A DNA stretch of 64,000 nucleotides from Gammaproteobacteria bacterium (GTDB lineage: Bacteria > Pseudomonadota > Gammaproteobacteria > Steroidobacterales > Steroidobacteraceae): NCBI GenBank assembly GCA_027459765.1, contig DAIDHD010000003.1:157569-221568 (forward strand). The letters are read 5' to 3'. The position numbers were made by a program, and so were the translations under genes. The notes below the pieces were generated by a model. It was not told the origin of the DNA. It saw only the letters and a program-made list of their open reading frames with translations, and searched no databases. Position 1 is the stretch's first letter; the number at the start of each line of letters is the position of its first letter. Shown here in pieces: positions 49,416 to 58,509 of this stretch.

Positions 49416-49655
49416 CTACTGCGGGAAGCTTTCGTAGAGCTTGACGAAATCCCCGAAGGTGACCGGGAAATCATTCGCCGCCTCGAAAGGGTCGAAGCCG
49501 AGCGCATCCTCCAGACGCGCGACCACCAGCGCGAAGCTGAGCGAATCGAGGCCGGAGTCGAGCAATTTGACATCATCGGTCAACGGCGCAAGTCTGCGCT
49601 GTTGTTCGTCGGCCACCTGCCGAAAGACCTGGTCGATGGTCGCTCTCACCGTCAT
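49416..49655 (-). CDS. Acyl carrier protein (third, standalone)
   Basis: MTVRATIDQVFRQVADEQQRRLAPLTDDVKLLDSGLDSLSFALVVARLEDALGFDPF; intact DSL serine. Confidence 0.88.
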   Translation of the reverse strand: MTVRATIDQVFRQVADEQQRRLAPLTDDVKLLDSGLDSLSFALVVARLEDALGFDPFEAANDFPVTFGDFVKLYESFPQ

Positions 49656-49826
49656 TTTTCACCCCCCTTGCGCTTCTGGTGCCGTCCTGCCGAGAACCGT
49701 CAACTCGGCTATCATTACATGAACGAGACGGCAGTATATAAGCGTCGGTCACGGTTTTGTCGTCGCCGGGACGGCGTAAGTACCCGACGGCGCGTCGTGG
49801 TCGCACCGCTCGAGGGACGGAGAGGC

Positions 49827-51629
49827 TTGTCAATCCCAGAGCAACAAACGAATTCCGACGGCCTCGTGCGGCGGGCGCTGCGGGCATGGGCGCGGGATCG
49901 GCAACTGAGCCTCATTCGGCGCATCCAGAAGGGACTCGCGCTCGTCGGACAGCTGCTACGCGCCCGGTTCGAACTCGCGCGCTGCAGCCGGGTCGGTCGC
50001 CGAGCACGCGTGGCGGGCCGCTTGCAGGTCGAAAATCTCGGCATCATCGAGATCGGTGATCACCTCAACGTGAACTCGACGTGGGTGCCGGTGGAATTGC
50101 ACGCCGGCCCGCTCGGCCGGATCGATGTCGGTCACGACGTGCTCATCAACTTCGGCACGGTGATCGCGGCGGCAAAGAGCGTCAGTATCGGCAGCGGTAC
50201 GATGATCGGGCCGCACTGCATTATCTCCGACGTCGAAATACCAGAAGCAGCCGTTTCGCTCGCGCCGACGCTCGCCAAGCCGATCGCGATAGGCCAAGGT
50301 GCGTGGCTGGCGGGGCGCGTAACCGTCCGGCCGGGGGTGAAGATCGGCGATGGCGCGGTCGTGGTGGCGGGCAGCATCGTCGAAACGGATGTTCCCGCCG
50401 GTGCCATGGCGAGCGGCATACCCGCCCGGCCGCTACCGAAGTTCGACGCGACGGCTGCCGAGCTCGCGCGAACGCGCGCGGCACTCAATCCGGGTCGATC
50501 CGTATCGGTGGCGACGCAAGCCGCCGTTTGCGCGGAGGCCGCCCCTTCCGCGGGTCCCCGCGGGAACCTGATCGCGGATTTCGTCATCGAGGAGTTGGTC
50601 CACGAGTTGGCGCAGAGCGATGCGAATCCGGCCGTGACGGCGACCGCGCTGCCCGCGTACCTGCCCGGTCAGTCCTTGGTTCCCACCACACCGTCGGCGG
50701 CGAAGGACTTCGCGGTCATCTGGACCCGACCGGAGGTCGTCGCGCCGTCTTTCACGCGACTGCTGGCAGGAGAATCGGTCCCGGAGAAATCGCTGCTCGC
50801 GGAAGTCGATGCGTTCTGCGCGCTGGTCGAACAAAGCGCGGTATTCCATCGCTTCGTGTTCGTGCCGACTTGGAGCGCGCCGCCGCACGTGCGCGGCGCG
50901 GGCCTGCTCGACACTGGGCCGGGCGGGATCGCAGCGGGACTTGCCGCGATGAATGCGCGTTTGATCGCAACGGTGGGTCGCCGCAACAACGTCTTCGTGC
51001 TGAACGCGCAACGCTGGCAAGCGACCGTCGGCGCGCGCAGCTACAACCCGCGTGCATGGTATCTGGGCAACATGGCAATGGCGCGGCCCTTTGTGGCCGA
51101 GGCCGCTCGGGACCTGCGGGCGGCGCTCGCGACGTTGCTCGGCCGACAGCGCAAGCTGCTGGTACTCGCGATCGACGACGTCCTGTGGGATGTGCCTGAC
51201 CCGGCTGCAGGCACCGACGTTGCGATTATGAGGGCCTATGCGGATTTCCAGCAGGCGCTGCGCGAGTTGCGGCGTCGCGGAGCACTGCTCGGCATCCTGA
51301 CGACTGCCACGCGGGCCGGTTCATTGCCGAGCGCCGGCGCGCATGAGGGCGTTCGCCTGCACGATACGGACTTCGTCGGCTGCTGCGAAGAGGACGGCGA
51401 TCCGGGGCGGGCTCTCGCCACCTGGCTGGCGCGACTCGGCCTCGAAGCGGATTCGGCCGTCTATGTCGACTCGCGCGAGACGCATCGCACGCGCGTGCGG
51501 GCCGCGCTGCCCGCGCTGCACGTGCCTGATTGGCCCGGCGACAAGTTCCTGTATCCGAGCGCCCTGCAGGCGTTGCCGTGTTTCGATCGCGCGCCACTGA
51601 CCCACGATCGCCTGGCTGCGGCGCAATGA
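49827..51629 (+). CDS. LbH (hexapeptide) acyltransferase fused to a degenerate FkbH/HAD-IIIC-like domain
   Basis: N-term hexapeptide region (LGIIEIGDHLNVNSTWVPVELHAGPLGRIDVGHDVLINFGTVIAAAKSVSIGSGTMIGPHC); C-term GRQRKLLVLAIDDVLWDVPDP...SAVYVDSRETHRTRVRAALP aligns with FkbH motifs; TTG start proposed. Confidence 0.75.
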   Translation: MSIPEQQTNSDGLVRRALRAWARDRQLSLIRRIQKGLALVGQLLRARFELARCSRVGRRARVAGRLQVENLGIIEIGDHLNVNSTWVPVELHAGPLGRIDVGHDVLINFGTVIAAAKSVSIGSGTMIGPHCIISDVEIPEAAVSLAPTLAKPIAIGQGAWLAGRVTVRPGVKIGDGAVVVAGSIVETDVPAGAMASGIPARPLPKFDATAAELARTRAALNPGRSVSVATQAAVCAEAAPSAGPRGNLIADFVIEELVHELAQSDANPAVTATALPAYLPGQSLVPTTPSAAKDFAVIWTRPEVVAPSFTRLLAGESVPEKSLLAEVDAFCALVEQSAVFHRFVFVPTWSAPPHVRGAGLLDTGPGGIAAGLAAMNARLIATVGRRNNVFVLNAQRWQATVGARSYNPRAWYLGNMAMARPFVAEAARDLRAALATLLGRQRKLLVLAIDDVLWDVPDPAAGTDVAIMRAYADFQQALRELRRRGALLGILTTATRAGSLPSAGAHEGVRLHDTDFVGCCEEDGDPGRALATWLARLGLEADSAVYVDSRETHRTRVRAALPALHVPDWPGDKFLYPSALQALPCFDRAPLTHDRLAAAQ

Positions 51630-52420
51630 GCCGGATTGACGCATCCCAGAGCGCGGATGAAACCGGCGTACTTCGTCGACTGCGTGGCGTCCTCGGCTTG
51701 CACGGACGCACGCGGCTGGGGCGCGGCACCATCCTCGAAGGCCGGCTCGACGTACGCAACGACGGTGAACTGATCACGGGAGCCGGGTGCCTTCTGCGCT
51801 CCCGCCCGACGCGAAGTCATTTCGTGATCGAGCGCGGCGCCAGCGTGATCATCGGCGACCGCGTAAGAATCTCCTACGGCGCGGCGGTCTCGGCCCAGCG
51901 CGAGATCGTCATCGGCAGCGACACCCGGATCGGTCCGTTCTGCACGATCCTCGACAACGATTTTCATCGGGTTGGCGACCGGGAATCTCCCGGGCTGATG
52001 GCCCCGGTGCTGATCGGCCGCAACGTGACCATCGGCGCTCGGGTGACGCTGCTGCGTGGTGCGCGAGTCGGTGATGGCGCGCGGATCATGAGCGGCAGCT
52101 GCGTCTATGGCGTGATCCAGGCCGACTCGACCGTATCCGGGGTGCCCGCGCGGGCCGCCGGGCGGGACACGACGCAAAAGCACGGCGCAATGGTGGCGGC
52201 CATCGTTCGGCGGCTCTTCGGCATGACGAGCGCGCCGGGCCCGTTGGAGGAACTTGCAGGCATCCCAGGCTGGCAGCCGCTCGGACCGCTGCGCCTGTTG
52301 CTGGCGCTCGAGGAATCCTTCCCCGCCACGCTCACGCTCGAGCACGTCGGCGCTTGCCGCACGGTGGCCGACGTCGCCAAATTGCTGAGGACCTCGCCGC
52401 CCGCTTCACGCCTCGACTGA
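51626..52420 (+). CDS. LbH (hexapeptide) acyltransferase with C-terminal ACP-like domain lacking the Ppant serine
   Basis: IGDRVRISYGAAVSAQREIVIGSDTRIGPFCTILDNDFH...IGRNVTIGARVTLLRGARVGDGARIMSG; C-term IPGWQPLGPLRLLLALEESFPATLTLEHVGACRTVADVAKLL; ATG overlaps upstream TGA. Confidence 0.78.
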   Translation: MSRIDASQSADETGVLRRLRGVLGLHGRTRLGRGTILEGRLDVRNDGELITGAGCLLRSRPTRSHFVIERGASVIIGDRVRISYGAAVSAQREIVIGSDTRIGPFCTILDNDFHRVGDRESPGLMAPVLIGRNVTIGARVTLLRGARVGDGARIMSGSCVYGVIQADSTVSGVPARAAGRDTTQKHGAMVAAIVRRLFGMTSAPGPLEELAGIPGWQPLGPLRLLLALEESFPATLTLEHVGACRTVADVAKLLRTSPPASRLD

Positions 52421-52446
52421 ACTGCCGCCGATCGCGCCGCGCTATC

Positions 52447-53472
52447 TTAAGGAGGCCCCGCGAAACGGTCGCGCAACAGGCGCATATAGCGTCGTCCGCG
52501 GCTTGCCGCGGCACGCGCTTCGGTCCAGTCCACGACGCTGTCGTGCAGGTCGAAATGCCCCAGCTGCTCGACGGGCAATGCGCCACTCTCGACGCGGCGG
52601 ATGATCTCCGGCAGGCGCCGGTAGAATTCCTCGGTGCGGTAGGGCGGGTGCAGCGACCAAAGCCCCGGCGCGACCCCCAGGAAGTCGATGCGGCAGAGAC
52701 CAAATTTCGTCAACGTGCGCGAGAGGATGTACTCTCCCTCCCGGGCCTGCGGCGGGTTCTTGAGGATGAACGCTTTGAGACGTTGCAGCGGACTCGGGCG
52801 CAGCAGCGGCAAGGCGCCGACCGACCGATCGAAACGCTGCATGTCGATCAGGAAGATGCGGGTGCTTGCGTGGTCGAATCGATACGCCAACGCGGGGAGA
52901 TTCTCCCGCTTCGGCGGCTCGCCGTTCTGCATCACCTCGTGACCAAAGATGGCGCCATCGGGGCGCGGCGGTCCCGGAAACGGGCTGACGAGGAGCAGAT
53001 CCGGCCGCGCGTCGAACAGGTCGATCGCCTCACGCATCCACTGCGTACTCCCGCCACCGAACAGCATGTCGCCGTCGTAGTGCACGATGTAGCGCGCGCG
53101 CGCCATGAACATCCCGTAGAAATAGGAATAGAAGGGGCCTCCATCCCAGGCCTTGACGGGAATGTCGTCGAGCGCGAAAAACCGCTGCGCCACCTGTCGG
53201 CGCACGTCCGGCGAGTAGTCGACATCATGGACTTCGAGCTGCGGATAGTGCTCGCGAGCCCGCTCGATGTGGTTGCGCAACGCCGCCAGGCTCGCGTCGA
53301 AGTTGGAGCCGCGATATCGCCCGGACCGGCTGCGGTGGGTATCGATGGTGATCACGATTCGATCGACCATCCCGCGCCATGTCCGGATCCAGTGCGGCAC
53401 CAGATGCTCGGCGTGCCGCGCGTCCATGGGATATGTGCTGATCTGAACCGCGGACCCGGCATCGGCGCTCAT
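52447..53472 (-). CDS. Glycosyltransferase-like protein (GT-A type)
   Basis: YSYFYGMFMARARYIVHYDGDMLFGGGSTQWMREAIDLF; DGD metal-binding-like motif; cluster context. Confidence 0.6.
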   Translation of the reverse strand: MSADAGSAVQISTYPMDARHAEHLVPHWIRTWRGMVDRIVITIDTHRSRSGRYRGSNFDASLAALRNHIERAREHYPQLEVHDVDYSPDVRRQVAQRFFALDDIPVKAWDGGPFYSYFYGMFMARARYIVHYDGDMLFGGGSTQWMREAIDLFDARPDLLLVSPFPGPPRPDGAIFGHEVMQNGEPPKRENLPALAYRFDHASTRIFLIDMQRFDRSVGALPLLRPSPLQRLKAFILKNPPQAREGEYILSRTLTKFGLCRIDFLGVAPGLWSLHPPYRTEEFYRRLPEIIRRVESGALPVEQLGHFDLHDSVVDWTEARAAASRGRRYMRLLRDRFAGPP

Positions 53473-53482
53473 GACGACCTCG

Positions 53483-54274
53483 TCACTCCCCTCTTCCGAC
53501 CCGGCGCAGGACGATCTTCGTCCTGGTCAACAGCCAGAACACGCGCGGCCCGCGCACGAGATAGCGACGCGCAAGCCGACGCGGATCCTGCGACAACCGA
53601 TACAGCCACTCGAGGGCCATCCGCTGCATCCAGCGCGGCGCGCGCCGCTCGACGCCCGTCAGGAAATTGACCGCGGCGCCTACGCAAAGGGTCATGCCGC
53701 GGGCGATGCCCCGCGACCGCAGCCGCTGCGCCAGGAATTCCTGTTGTGGGGCGCCGACCGCCAGGAGACAGAACCGGAATGGACTCATCGACTCGACGAA
53801 CCGCAGACATTCGTCCACGGCCTCCGGTACGGCGATGAATCCCATCGGGGGACTGAAATGGCGCAAGTCCTTCAATCCGTAGCGCCGCTCGAGGGCCGCC
53901 GCCTGCTCCGAACTGCCGCCGATCAGCACGATGCGATCCGCCGGTTCGATCAATCGAGAGAACAACTGTTCCGTCAAATCGCTTCCCGTGCATACCTTCG
54001 CCCGAATCCCGGCCACGAGGCGCAGCACGTACGCGAGAAAGCGGCTGTCGAGGAGCACGAAGGACGCATCCGCATAGGCCGCACGGAACCGCTCGTCGTC
54101 GTGATAGCGAATGACGTGGTCGACGTTGGGCGTCACGACATAACCAAACCGGTCATGCCCGAACTCGGCCGCGATTTTCATGAAGCCGGCCAGATCGAGG
54201 TCGTCGAATTCGTGAACGATCTGCATGTCGTCGGTGCGCGTCGCCGTGCCGGAAGGCAGTTGGCACGTTATCAT
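53483..54274 (-). CDS. WecG/TagA/CpsF family glycosyltransferase
   Basis: YVVTPNVDHVIRYHDDERFRAAYADASFVLLDSRFLAYVLRLVAG...GSDLTEQLF...LLAVGAPQQEFLAQRLRSRG...GAAVNFLTGVERRAPRWMQRMALEWLYRLSQDPRRLARRY. Confidence 0.92.
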   Translation of the reverse strand: MITCQLPSGTATRTDDMQIVHEFDDLDLAGFMKIAAEFGHDRFGYVVTPNVDHVIRYHDDERFRAAYADASFVLLDSRFLAYVLRLVAGIRAKVCTGSDLTEQLFSRLIEPADRIVLIGGSSEQAAALERRYGLKDLRHFSPPMGFIAVPEAVDECLRFVESMSPFRFCLLAVGAPQQEFLAQRLRSRGIARGMTLCVGAAVNFLTGVERRAPRWMQRMALEWLYRLSQDPRRLARRYLVRGPRVFWLLTRTKIVLRRVGRGE

Positions 54275-54346
54275 AGTCAAACATCCCGCGGACACTCGCA
54301 TGCCCACCAAGATCCCGCGCATCGGGCCCGAAAACAGGTCCGCTGC

Positions 54347-56008
54347 ATGATTCACGACGCAAACGACCTGCCGCCGGAAGGCGACGTGCGGAGCGACGTC
54401 TGCATCATCGGGGCCGGCGCGGCCGGGATCTCGCTGGCGCTCGAACTGGCGGACGCTCCGCTCGACGTTCTCCTGCTCGAATCGGGCGGTTTGAGGGCCG
54501 AACCGGCAACACAGGACCTGTATGCGGGTTTCGTCGCCGACGAGCGGCTCCACAGCCCGCCCGACCGCTACCGGCAACGGCGCTTCGGCGGCTCGACCAC
54601 GATCTGGGGCGGCCGCTGCATGCCCTTGGATCCGATCGACTTCGAAGTACGCGACTACATGCCGAACAGCGGGTGGCCGATCCGCCTCGAGGATTTGGCG
54701 CCCCATTACCCGCGGGCCAATGCGCTGTGCGAGGCCGGCGAATTCGAGTACCGCGCCTCCGCCGCGTTCCGCGAGCCGCTGCGGCCGATGATCGCCGGCT
54801 TCGAGAGCCCGAATTTCACCACCGACGCCCTCGAACGCTTCAGCTGTCCCACCGACTTCGGGGCGCGCTACGGGGCGCGACTTCGCGCGGCCCGCAACGT
54901 GCGGGTGCTGTTGCACGCGAACGTGACCGAATTGTGCCTCGATGGGACCGGCCGCACCGTATCGTCCGTCGTCGTCCGTACCCTGACGGGACGGCGCTGC
55001 ACCGTGCGCGCCGCTCGAATCGTGGTCGCGACCGGCGGCCTGGAGGCGGCCCGCCTTCTGCTGGCGAGCCGCAGCGTGCACAGGAACGGCATCGGCAACG
55101 ACCATGACGTCGTCGGTCGGTACTACATGTGTCATCTGGCCGGAACGATGGGCGATATGGTGCTGTCGGGACCGCTCGGCTCCGCATGGAACGGATACGA
55201 CGTATCCGACGAGGGAATCTATTGCCGACGACGAATCGCGCTCACGGCCGACGCGCAGCGTCGGCTCGCGGTCGGCAATTTCGTCGCCCGCCTGCACCAT
55301 CCGCGCATCACGGATCCGCGCCACCGCAATGCGGTGCTCTCGTCGCTCTACCTCGCCAAGTTCCTGATTCCCTACGAATACGGCAAGCGGCTGCACGGCG
55401 AGGAGCGTGCGGACTTCGCGACCTGGCTCGCGCACGTCCGCAACGTCGCGCGCAGCCCCTTCGACGCCGTCGGGTTCGCCTGGCACATGCTGCGGGATCG
55501 CCGGCTGGCGGAGCGCAAATTCCCCTCGATCGTCGTCAAGCCCAAGGCCAACCGATTCAGCCTCGACTTCCACGCCGAGCAGCAGCCGAATCCGCAGAGT
55601 CGGGTCGCACTCGATGCGCGCACCGATGCGCTCGGCATGCCGCGTCTGATCGTGGACTGGCGGTACACGCCGACGGATGTGGACACGGTCAAACGCGCCA
55701 TCGCACAGCTGGCGGACGATCTGCGGGGCTCAGGCGTCGGCCGTCTCGATTATCGAGAGGAGGACGTGGAGGAGGAGATGACCCGGTACGGCGCCTACGG
55801 AGGCCACCACATCGGAACGGCCCGGATGGGCACCGATCCGCGCAAGAGCGTCGTCGATGCGCAGTGCCGCGTGCACGGCGTCGACAACCTCTTCGTCGCG
55901 AGCGCGGCGGTATTTCCCACCTCGAGCCAGGCCAATCCGACGTTGACCGTGGTCGCCCTCGCCCTGCGGCTCGGGCATCACCTCAGAACCCTGGCGAGAG
56001 CCCCGTGA
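54347..56008 (+). CDS. GMC-family oxidoreductase (FAD-dependent)
   Basis: SDVCIIGAGAAGISLALELADAPLDVLLLESGG; GGSTTIWGGRCMPLDPIDFE; GGHHIGTARMGTDPRKSVVDAQCRVHGVDNLFVASAAVFPTSSQANPTLTVVALALR. Confidence 0.92.
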   Translation: MIHDANDLPPEGDVRSDVCIIGAGAAGISLALELADAPLDVLLLESGGLRAEPATQDLYAGFVADERLHSPPDRYRQRRFGGSTTIWGGRCMPLDPIDFEVRDYMPNSGWPIRLEDLAPHYPRANALCEAGEFEYRASAAFREPLRPMIAGFESPNFTTDALERFSCPTDFGARYGARLRAARNVRVLLHANVTELCLDGTGRTVSSVVVRTLTGRRCTVRAARIVVATGGLEAARLLLASRSVHRNGIGNDHDVVGRYYMCHLAGTMGDMVLSGPLGSAWNGYDVSDEGIYCRRRIALTADAQRRLAVGNFVARLHHPRITDPRHRNAVLSSLYLAKFLIPYEYGKRLHGEERADFATWLAHVRNVARSPFDAVGFAWHMLRDRRLAERKFPSIVVKPKANRFSLDFHAEQQPNPQSRVALDARTDALGMPRLIVDWRYTPTDVDTVKRAIAQLADDLRGSGVGRLDYREEDVEEEMTRYGAYGGHHIGTARMGTDPRKSVVDAQCRVHGVDNLFVASAAVFPTSSQANPTLTVVALALRLGHHLRTLARAP

Positions 56009-56910
56009 AAGGTGGCTGCATCGCGCTCATCGGGGCCTCGCAGCCGCTCGGCGCACGCATCGAGAAGGGGCTGCTCGAGGCCGGCGCCGACGTCGTGCCG
56101 GTCGACGACCGAACCGGGGCCCGCCGCGTGGACGTTCGGCATGAGCCGAACGGGATCGTCGCGATCGCCTCGGGAAGCCCGGCCGCTATCCGTGCACAGG
56201 CGCGCGTCGTCACGGCGGTGGCCCGAGCTCTCGGGCCGAACGTGCGCCTGGTGCACGTCGGGTCGATGACCGTGTACGGTGGCCGGGAGGGCGTGGTCGA
56301 CGAGGCGGCGCCGCCGCCGGCGGATCTCGGCCCATACGCGGCCGCGCACCTCGAGGCGGAGCGAACTGCCCGCGAGCACCCGAATCACGTGATACTGCGC
56401 CCGGGGTGCGAATACGGCCCCGGCTGTCCGACGTGGAGCGAACGCATCGCGAGCCTGCTGCGTGCCGGTCTGCTCGGCGACCTCGGCGCCGCCGGCGACG
56501 GGATCTGCAATCTCCTGTTTATCGACGATCTGATCGACGCGATCGACCGGAGCCTGCGCGAACCCGGCGCCGGGGGTGGAACCTTCAATCTCGCGATGCG
56601 CTCGCCCCCGACCTGGAACGAATACCTGGTCCGCTACGCGCTCACGCTGCGCGCCGTGCCGGCGCGACGCATCGGCGCGCGCCGACTGCGGCTTGAAACG
56701 CGGATTTTGGCGGCGCCCCGGCGGGCTCTCGAAATGGCTACGCGCCGCTTCGGCGTGCTGCAGAATTTGGCGGCACCCGCCGTCACCGCATCCCTCATCG
56801 AGGCGTGCGGCAGGCGCATCACCCTCGACGTCACGCGCGCGGAGACTCACCTGGGCCTACGCTGGACGTCCCTCGAGACCGGCCTTTCTCGCACCGTCAC
56901 TTCCAGCTGA
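56005..56910 (+). CDS. NAD-dependent epimerase/dehydratase family
   Basis: GTG start overlapping GMC stop; CIALIGASQPLGARIEKGLLEAG; LVHVGSMTVYGG...PYAAAHLEAER...ILRPGCEYGPG. Confidence 0.82.
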   Translation: MKGGCIALIGASQPLGARIEKGLLEAGADVVPVDDRTGARRVDVRHEPNGIVAIASGSPAAIRAQARVVTAVARALGPNVRLVHVGSMTVYGGREGVVDEAAPPPADLGPYAAAHLEAERTAREHPNHVILRPGCEYGPGCPTWSERIASLLRAGLLGDLGAAGDGICNLLFIDDLIDAIDRSLREPGAGGGTFNLAMRSPPTWNEYLVRYALTLRAVPARRIGARRLRLETRILAAPRRALEMATRRFGVLQNLAAPAVTASLIEACGRRITLDVTRAETHLGLRWTSLETGLSRTVTSS

Positions 56911-58174
56911 GACGGGCTTCGATTCCGACGATGGTATCGCTGAAATTGAACAGATAGACATCCGAAGTCCGCGACTGCTTGTTGAGGTAAGCGTGCAACT
57001 TGAGGCGACGCATGACCTGATAATTGATGTCGAGTGATTCGCTCGGCGAGTGGTCGACGCGACCGTTATCACCCGCGCCCGGTATCGATTGTCCGACGAA
57101 CTTGCTCTTGACATAGCCGGCGTTCACCGCCACTCCGATCTTGCGGGTGGCCTGCCACAGCAAACCGAGGGTAGCACTCGTGTCGATCTCAGAGGCGCCC
57201 GCGGCGAGGTAGCTATTGACCGCCCGGGCAACCTGCAGGTTGACACTGGTCTTGCCCGTAAGTTGCCGCGAGAACGCCAACGACCCTGTCACCGCGGACA
57301 CGGATTGCGCGTTGGCCGCCTGAATGCGGTTTGTATAGCCCGCGGCAGCGTTCATCGTCGTCAGTCCGCTGACGAGATAGGTAACCGTCAAAGATTCGCT
57401 GTTCTGAGTGTAGGGACCCACGCTCGGCGCATTCTCGAACTTGCCGTCCGCGCGGTCGTAGGCCACGCCGTAGGTCAGGTTGGTGGTCCCGACGTTGACG
57501 ATAGCGAGATGGGTGAGCGCTTCGCGATCGACGAAATCCGGATAGTTCTGCAGCGGTGAATCCAGTTCGTGCGCCTCCGCACTCCCCTCCAGGCGCCAAT
57601 CGGGAGCAAAATGCAAATTGAAACGACCGGTCAGCTGGGTGTCTACGTTGATCGTGAGCAATGTACTGTTGCCCAGGTAGAAAGGGGCCATCGCGGACTC
57701 GCGTCGGCCTTCGACGGTGCCGTCCCACAAGCTCGTGAGTTTCCACTTGAGAACCAAATCGGCGAGATATTCGTTGTGATTGAGATCCGAGTAATGGTCG
57801 TAATCGATTTTTCGTCCCTCGAGCTGGGCGGTTAGCGATTGCTGACTCCACTGATACGTCGCATTGAATCCGGCCACATACTTGAGGTCGGAATCGCCCA
57901 GGGTAGGGTCACCGAGGTTCAACAGATTGGCCTGCGAGTTGGGTGACCTGAACACATTCGAGTCGTGCTCGTAGTGCGAATCCACATAGGGATTCACCTC
58001 CAACTGCGCCCAGACGACCGAAGGAATCAACATCCAGCCGAAGACGGCGGCGGTCGCCCAGTACGCCACTCGACGTCTCGCCAAGACCCGTTGGGGTGGT
58101 CGGGAAAGGCCGCTTGCAAGCGCGGTCAGGTCTTCGTCATTCATTTCCGGCAAGAGAACCTTCGATGTGGCCAA
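56897..58174 (-). CDS. EpsL-like outer-membrane beta-barrel protein
   Basis: Signal peptide ending VVWAQ; NPYVDSHYEHDSNVFRSPNSQ; alternating beta-strand pattern ending in ARLSWK. Confidence 0.75.
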   Translation of the reverse strand: MATSKVLLPEMNDEDLTALASGLSRPPQRVLARRRVAYWATAAVFGWMLIPSVVWAQLEVNPYVDSHYEHDSNVFRSPNSQANLLNLGDPTLGDSDLKYVAGFNATYQWSQQSLTAQLEGRKIDYDHYSDLNHNEYLADLVLKWKLTSLWDGTVEGRRESAMAPFYLGNSTLLTINVDTQLTGRFNLHFAPDWRLEGSAEAHELDSPLQNYPDFVDREALTHLAIVNVGTTNLTYGVAYDRADGKFENAPSVGPYTQNSESLTVTYLVSGLTTMNAAAGYTNRIQAANAQSVSAVTGSLAFSRQLTGKTSVNLQVARAVNSYLAAGASEIDTSATLGLLWQATRKIGVAVNAGYVKSKFVGQSIPGAGDNGRVDHSPSESLDINYQVMRRLKLHAYLNKQSRTSDVYLFNFSDTIVGIEARLSWK

Positions 58175-58275
58175 TATTGAAGTTGGTGTCGTCTTACGTA
58201 CGTCCTCCGCCGGATGGTAGCGCCCGGACGTTCAAAAGTAGAGCGACGGTACCGCCAGGGGCATAGCGTGATGAT

Positions 58276-58351
58276 TGGCGTCCCCACGGGGATTCGAACC
58301 CCGGTTCTCACCGTGAAAGGGTGGTGTCCTAGGCCTCTAGACGATGGGGAC
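58276..58351 (-). tRNA. tRNA-Glu (TTC)
   Basis: GTCCCCATCGTCTAGAGGCCTAGGACACCACCCTTTCACGGTGAGAACCGGGGTTCGAATCCCCGTGGGGACGCCA, cloverleaf and encoded CCA. Confidence 0.95.
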
Positions 58352-58395
58352 GAAGCGAAAAAGTATCGACCGCACCCGCCCTCGGGAGAGTCGAT

Positions 58396-58471
<76 letters not shown>

Positions 58472-58509
58472 ACGAGCGCGCGGGAAGTTACCTGACGTCG
58501 CCCCCGTCG

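Noticed and set aside
54275-55573. N-terminal extension of the 696-aa minus ORF ending in WecG
   Set aside because: Antisense to the GMC oxidoreductase; WecG homology only begins at the ATG at 54274.
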